Below, in pieces: positions 58,890-64,000 of a stretch of DNA of 64,000 nt (the first letter of the stretch is position 1; every line of letters begins with the position of its first letter). The position numbers were made by a program, and so were the translations under genes. Source of the DNA: Dactylis glomerata (lineage: Eukaryota; Streptophyta; Magnoliopsida; Poales; Poaceae); the NCBI GenBank assembly GCA_007115705.1, contig QXEO01000434.1:1454448-1518447 (forward strand), written 5' to 3'. Below the pieces are notes generated by a model. It worked only from the letters and a program-made list of their open reading frames with translations. It made no database searches and had not been told where the DNA came from.

Positions 58890-59212
58890 GGTCCTCTTTG
58901 GATCATAGGATTACAAAACATAGGGATTGCATAGGACTGCAGGTGCAAAACAGAGGATTACAAAATAGAGGAAAACTACCAAAAAAATAGTTATTTGAAT
59001 GAAACACAAAAGACACATGAAAAGTGCCTCAATCCTAGGCGAATGAGTGTAAAAAAGAGGTTCGAGCGGATGTTGAAATTCCAGTGGGATTGCGATGTAG
59101 GATTGCGATCCTTAGGAATTTTGGAAGACAAAATGCCTTCCTTAAGAAAAAAATCCTAGATATTGGAATCCTCTAAGTAATTTATGCAAATCCTTCAATC
59201 CAAAGATCCCCT
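58890..59212. mobile_element. MITE, ends GGTCCTCTTTGGATCATAGG / CCAAAGATCCCC
   Basis: Left ggtcctctttggatcatagg and the reverse complement of the right end, ggggatctttggattgaagg, match with few changes. The interior carries facing 'aggatt/aatcct' words. It sits just downstream of the neprosin-like gene. The superfamily is uncertain. Confidence 0.65.
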
Positions 59213-60508
59213 AAACTTTTTCTAGATACGGCTTTATCTTTACCTTTAAATTCATCTAATTACATCCATATCTAGATATAAAACTGGATCAATTAATTTA
59301 GGACAGAGGGACTACTTCTAAGTTGTAATTAGTACATATTTTTGTTATAATTGGATTTTTTTCCATCAATCTGCAAACCGGTACTGTTGGATAATTCAGT
59401 CATGAACATTGTTTGTTATGTTGCCAATTAGGAAAAAAGGGCACACATGCATGATGCAGCTAAAGAAAAACATTCCCGCCGATCGCCGTACCGTTACAGG
59501 TAAGCAAGAAACTGACCACGACTGTGTAAACAAGCTGGAAATCGAAAGGCGTAGTTGAGCTGGTGCACCAGTGGCAACATGCATGGTGAAGCTAGATTCG
59601 GTCAAAAGCGAAGCATAGGATGGATAGTTGGTGTTGGCGACGAGTGTGACTGCTGGAGTTGAGTGATGCGAGTGCGTGTGTGTTCGCGTACAGCCACTGT
59701 CGCCTTGGCCCCGCGCCTCGAGATCGTCGCTGATGCCATCTCCCATGTAGCGGGAAGAGTTACGCCAGCAGATTATTTTCACATGTGTTAGTACTGCTGG
59801 CTGATGTTTGTTACCACTTTACTTCATAACGACTGTGTTACGACTTAACGATACTATCACTTACGTAGGAACCGAGTGACATTATGCGTCCAAACAGACA
59901 TGCTTACTTACTTGCAGAAAAAAGATCACTCACCGGAGCTAGGCACGAAGTGACACGACGACCGACGAGACCCTTTTCAGTGGTGACTGTGACTACGTGC
60001 AAAAGCGTCGGAAAATAGGCTCAATGATGAGGCGTAGTAGTAGTAAGTAATTAGTCATCGGCTTTAGCAGTCGAGCCTGCAAAAAGAAGAAGGCAAACAC
60101 ATGTCGTTGCCATGCAACACAAGGATGAAGAACGATCCATGGAGTATCATGCATGCAGCTCTGATGTGGACCTAATGTGCCTCATGATCACCAACTCGAT
60201 CAGGCATGCCATGTTTTTATTCTTTACTGAAAACAACTTATTATACTACCACGTGATATCTTAAGCTTGGCACATGGGAGAGCGCTGCGCAGAACATTCT
60301 CCGTGCTCGTCTTTTGGAGCCTATCATCGTATTCATAGCTAGAGAAGAGTGGATATATAGGAAAGAGAGAAAAGAAACAATCGAATCGAGTGCCTCGCCA
60401 CGGTCGATCTATCGATGTGCACATGCCACTGCCCCTCCTAGCCACCATAGTTCAACTATACTGTGTCTGAGTGTCTCGATCATCTGTCTCGCTTACATTT
60501 ATCAGTGC
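59213..60508. other. Intergenic
   Basis: No recognised gene or repeat. A TATATA stretch at about 60350 could serve the small candidate gene that follows. Confidence 0.4.
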
Positions 60509-60771
60509 ATGTCGAGCTCTTCCGCTTATCTGCCATATGGTCAACATGAGTACATCGCGGAAATTCAGGTAAACAACTCGATCGTCGTCTGGCGTCCGAA
60601 ATCCCCATGCGATTCTCTTCTTTTCGTGCGAAACTCTCTTGGTGAACCTACTTGCAGGATTACTACAAATGCTCCCGAATCCTGGGAATTTTCCATGCGC
60701 CAAGTTGCTTCACACACACATGCATGATGCATGGAGCAGCACTGCGGCAGTGGCTGGACACTGGAGCCTGA
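60509..60771 (+). CDS. Candidate two-exon small ORF (57 aa), unknown
   Basis: ATG at 60509. Exon 60509-60568 ends CAG/GTAAAC, and exon 60658-60771 starts after TTGCAG; the frame is kept and ends in TGA. The product begins MSSSSAYLPYGQHEYIAEIQ and contains four Cys in its second half. The 89-bp intron and canonical splice sites make it plausible, and a TATA-like box lies about 155 bases upstream. No family recognised. It may equally be a chance frame. Confidence 0.25.
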
Positions 60772-60825
60772 ATGATCCCTTAAAATCCCCCGGATTCATG
60801 AATTTTATATGGTTGGTTGTTTAGG

Positions 60826-61900
60826 GTATCTCTAACAAGCCGTATGTATTTGGGTGTCCGAATCGATCCGATTTAGTTTAACTGGGTTAGCCCACTGATA
60901 CGAAATCGACCTCGGAAACACGCTGCCGATTGGGTCGAGGGGTGCGCCCAGTGGGAGAACACATTTCTAGCCCACGTACCGTGTTGTGGCCTATTTGAGG
61001 CATATTTTGAGGACAGCTCTAGATCAAATCAAAAATATATCCAACAAAATATTAAAAAGATGGGAAGTACAAATACATTAGTTTACAACCAATGTTTATA
61101 AATAGTTTACAGCCCAATAAATTAAAGTTTTTACAGCAAATAAATCAAATCACACAGGTTGTCTTCCATGTTGGCTACGGGGTTGTTTCCCGCTTGAATC
61201 CAAATATAATTCATCAAATATTCATGGAGGGCGATGTGGGTTGCCTGGTCTCGAATCTCATGATGTGCATGGAGAAGCTCTTGAAACGATGTCGGCCTAG
61301 GGTTTGGAGTGACCAACTCACCTTAAAAATCCCACCCTTGATCATAGACATTATCATCACGCTCTTTCTCTACGATCATGTTATGCATGATCACACGAGC
61401 AGTCATGACCTCCCATATTTGCTGAACAATCCATTGCCTGGCAAGGTGCCGAACAATGGTCCAACGAGACTACAGAACACCAAATGCTTTCTCCACATCC
61501 TTTCAGTAAGCCTCTTGTTCTTGTATTTATCCTCCCTAGGATTACGATGAATCTTCACAAAAACATAACCTCATGGATAGATTTCATCAGCTAAGTAATA
61601 CCCCTTGGTGTATGGATGGCCCATAACCTCATGGCTCACCGATGGGGTATCTCCTTTGCAAGCCTAGCAAATACAGGAGATCGTTGGAGCACGCTGATAT
61701 CATTATGAGACCATGCCATATCGAAGAAAGCATGTCAAATCCATAGATCTTGGCTGACAACAGCCTCAAGTATGACTGTGCAACCCTTAGCATATCCCGA
61801 GTACTGCCCTTGCCAAGCGAAAAGGCAGTTCTTCCACTCCCAATGCATACAATCTATGCTTCCAAGCATACCGGGAAACCCCCTCTTCTTATTTTTTTTT
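60826..61900 (-). pseudogene. Degenerate PIF/Harbinger transposase element
   Basis: Minus-strand reading in shifted frames recovers the transposase: GMLGSIDCMHWEWKNCLFAW, GQYSGYAKGCTVILEAVVSQ, DMAWSHNDISVLQRSPVFARL and, near the end, HAHHEIRDQATHIALHEYL (61131-61316). Stops and frameshifts are numerous. The edge at 60826 (gggtatctctaac) looks like a worn Harbinger terminal repeat; the other end is lost. Confidence 0.8.
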
Positions 61901-62023
61901 GACATAAATATAGTAGGAAAGGCTCCCTACTGTATCATTTTTCATTTATATAAATAAAGGGTGGTAATCACATATGATGCTATAGGAGTACATTTATGGA
62001 AATTACCACTCAATAACTCATAG

Positions 62024-63253
62024 AGTATCTAGCCATGATTTCATACCCTCCCTAAGGCCCTCGAGCGCCCAGAGGACGGTGCAAACAGGTTCTCCTGGCG
62101 TTTCTCCTTCTTTGCTCAACTTTTGGCCACCGGGTTCCCTCTTGAGCATTGGGACGAGGGGGGCATCCGCGCAGCCTTCCGATCCGTCGGTAGTGTCTGC
62201 TGCATCGACCCCCTCTGTCTCAATGAGCTTGACTACTCGGCGGTCAGGCTGGTGATCAAACTGGAGAACGCCAGTGACGTGGCCCACGCCCTCCTCATGC
62301 GCGATGCCGCCGGGGAATCCTCTGCGGAGGTGCGCATCCGGGTGGTTTGTGTTTGGCCCATCTCCGACAACGACTCGCTCGCTCCATCCGCTCACTTCGA
62401 CGACCTCGGCGGGAGTGGGCCTCGCAGCCCCCGCCTCAGTGACATCGATGATGCCTCCATGCCCGGGACCCCGCTCTCCTCTCCTAGGGCGCCGCCAACG
62501 TCCTCGGTCATGGACCTGTGGCGTCGGGTGGTTGCGCGTCGGCAGGCCGCTATGGCGCCTGCTTCCTCCCTCAACGACATCGACGGCGTCGGCAACGCCA
62601 GCACCATGCCCTCCTTCTCCTTCGCGTCGTCCTCGCCCACCATGCTCTGGGACCGTATTCTTGCCCGCCGCCTCGCTACCCAGTTCCCTGAGGAAGGACT
62701 GATTGCTGACCAGGTGTGTCTTAACACCCCTCTCCACTTACCGCCCAACTCCTTGGCCTCGGTTCCGTGGCCCTGGCCACGTCCGCAGCTAAACTCCCCT
62801 CTTCTCTTACAGTGGTACGACACCCTGGGTACGCCTGCCACGCCGGTGGTGCCCGTTGCGGAGTCCCAGCCTGCTGCGGAAGAGGATGAGACTCAGAACG
62901 TGCCTGCCGCGCCTTTCGCGGCCCTCGGTGATGACCACGAGGATGCCGTCCGGAAGCAGCGCGTTCGCCGCAAACGGGCGGTCGACTCCACGTTCAAAGC
63001 TCGCCGCAGCTCCCGCCTCGCCTCCAAAGAACCCGACAACTTCGTCAACATGCTCTCCAAGGCCAAGGCGGTCAAAGCTTCCCGCTTCAACCTCTCCGCC
63101 GGCTCTCCGCGTCTCCTTGCTGCGTCCCTCGATGCCGGTTTTGGTGCGGACCTCGTCGACCCAATCCCCCTACCACAGCTGAGGGCCCTTGCTACGACCT
63201 GTGGGATCGACCCGGCGTCCGTCAAGGAGGCCGCTGAGGTGCCTGCCGTGTGA
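62024..63253 (+). mobile_element. Truncated LINE ORF1 (376-codon open frame)
   Basis: The open frame 62123-63253 begins inside a conserved stretch (ATGFPLEHWDEGGIRAAFRSVG) whose upstream part continues in another frame from about 62024, so the ATG is not a real start. The end (RRSSRLASKEPDNFVNMLSKAKAVKASRFNLS… PLPQLRALATTCGID) is typical of Triticeae LINE ORF1 proteins that carry a DUF4283-type N-terminus. Its GC richness contrasts with the surroundings. ORF2 is absent: an Athila-type LTR starts directly after the TGA. Confidence 0.65.
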
Positions 63254-64000
63254 TGCTACTGATTTGATGAAGTAAATAACCGGCCAGTTGGGAACCCCAA
63301 GAGGAAGGTGTGATGAGTATAGCAGCTTGTTTTCCCTCAGTTAAGAAACCAAGGTTTAATCGTTCAGGAGAAGAGCAGACAATGCGACTGAAGGTGATGT
63401 TTGCTAGTTTGCGACAGCTTCAGACAATTTATATATGGCGCCTCGTCCAAGCTTTGCTTGCTAGCTGCAATGCGGAACCTGCACACAACACAACCAAGTA
63501 CTTTGCTCCCAACTTGCGATGAGGTTGTCAATCTCACCGGTTTGCTTGAAACAAAGGTTATGAGCGTATCGAGTGGAAAATAGTAGAGTATGCGAGTAAA
63601 GTAAACAGTGCGAGTAAAGTAAACAAGTGATAGCAATATGATGGAAATAGGACCGGGGTCCACAGTTCACTAGTGGTGTCTCTCCATAAGATAAAATAAC
63701 ACATGCTGGGTAAACAAATTACAGTTGGGCAATTGATAGAATAAAGATAAACGTGATATGTCAAGAAGATCACTATGAGATTTACTCTGGGAATTACAAC
63801 AAAATACATAGACCGCCATCCAACTACATCTATGACTAATAATCCACTCACAGGGATATCGTCCGAACACCCCATGAGTATTAAGTTGCGAACAATAGAT
63901 AATTGCATTAAGCAAAGTGTGTAATGTAAACAAAGCATATGCCCTTGAGCATATGAATGTTATTTTCTCCCTAGTAGCAACAGCACATCTACAACCTTAG
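63254..64000 (-). mobile_element. Partial Athila-type LTR, same family as 41460-50003, leaving the window
   Basis: From about 63275 it aligns almost base for base with 41490 and 48376 onward (aagaggaaggtgtgatgagt, etc.). The start (tgctactgatttgatg) differs from the other copies. Relative to them it is more diverged. It runs off the right edge. Confidence 0.85.

Noticed and set aside
61131..61550. 152-codon plus-strand frame
   Set aside because: The coding sense is the minus strand (Harbinger transposase remnants); the plus frame is its antisense.

Overview
The window is plant nuclear DNA from a grass, almost certainly a Triticeae species (wheat, Aegilops or barley type). The evidence is the mix of transposons (BARE/WIS/Angela-like Copia LTR, Athila-type Gypsy element, TA-flanked Stowaway MITEs, Au-like SINE, CACTA and Helitron ends), together with GC-rich first exons and GT..AG introns. 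Nothing looks bacterial or organellar.

Layout. 1-3900: two abutting LTR-retrotransposon pieces. 4193-4983: two related MITEs. 5162-9526 (+): five-exon gene for a VAR3-like RanBP2-type zinc-finger protein. 12755-16308: the A copy of a duplicated segment, ending in a remnant of an ABHD17-type hydrolase gene that a LINE cuts off (16309-17702). 18266-20044 (-): two-exon non-specific phospholipase C gene. 20262-34640: the B copy of the duplicated segment, broken up by a CACTA element carrying spliced host-like exons (21950-26602), a Mutator-type foldback element (29092-29524), a hAT-like MITE and Helitron sequence (32315-34165). 34595-38136 (-): intact five-exon ABHD17-like gene, with an Au-like SINE in its upstream region. 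38912-39876: 5'-truncated LINE with target-site duplication. 40600-50330: degenerate LINE ORF2 split by an 8.5 kb Athila-type element (41460-50003). 50384-53350: minus-strand Helitron. 55327-58756 (+): six-exon neprosin-domain gene. 60826-61900: dead PIF/Harbinger transposase. 62024-63253: LINE ORF1 piece. 63254-64000: another partial Athila-type LTR leaving the window.

The confident host genes are four: VAR3-like, NPC, ABHD17-like and neprosin-like. For each, the exon model keeps phase across every intron and sums to a multiple of three. They do not form an obvious pathway; this is an ordinary gene island in repeat-rich DNA. The least explained items are a candidate two-exon cysteine-rich secreted peptide gene in the duplicated segment (27641-29821, with a broken copy at 12980-14255), the housekeeping-type promoter and phase-consistent exons inside the CACTA element, an array of palindromes in the U3 of the first LTR, and a near-perfect 110-base hairpin at 12015-12126. 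All calls were made by reading the sequence; no database search was possible.
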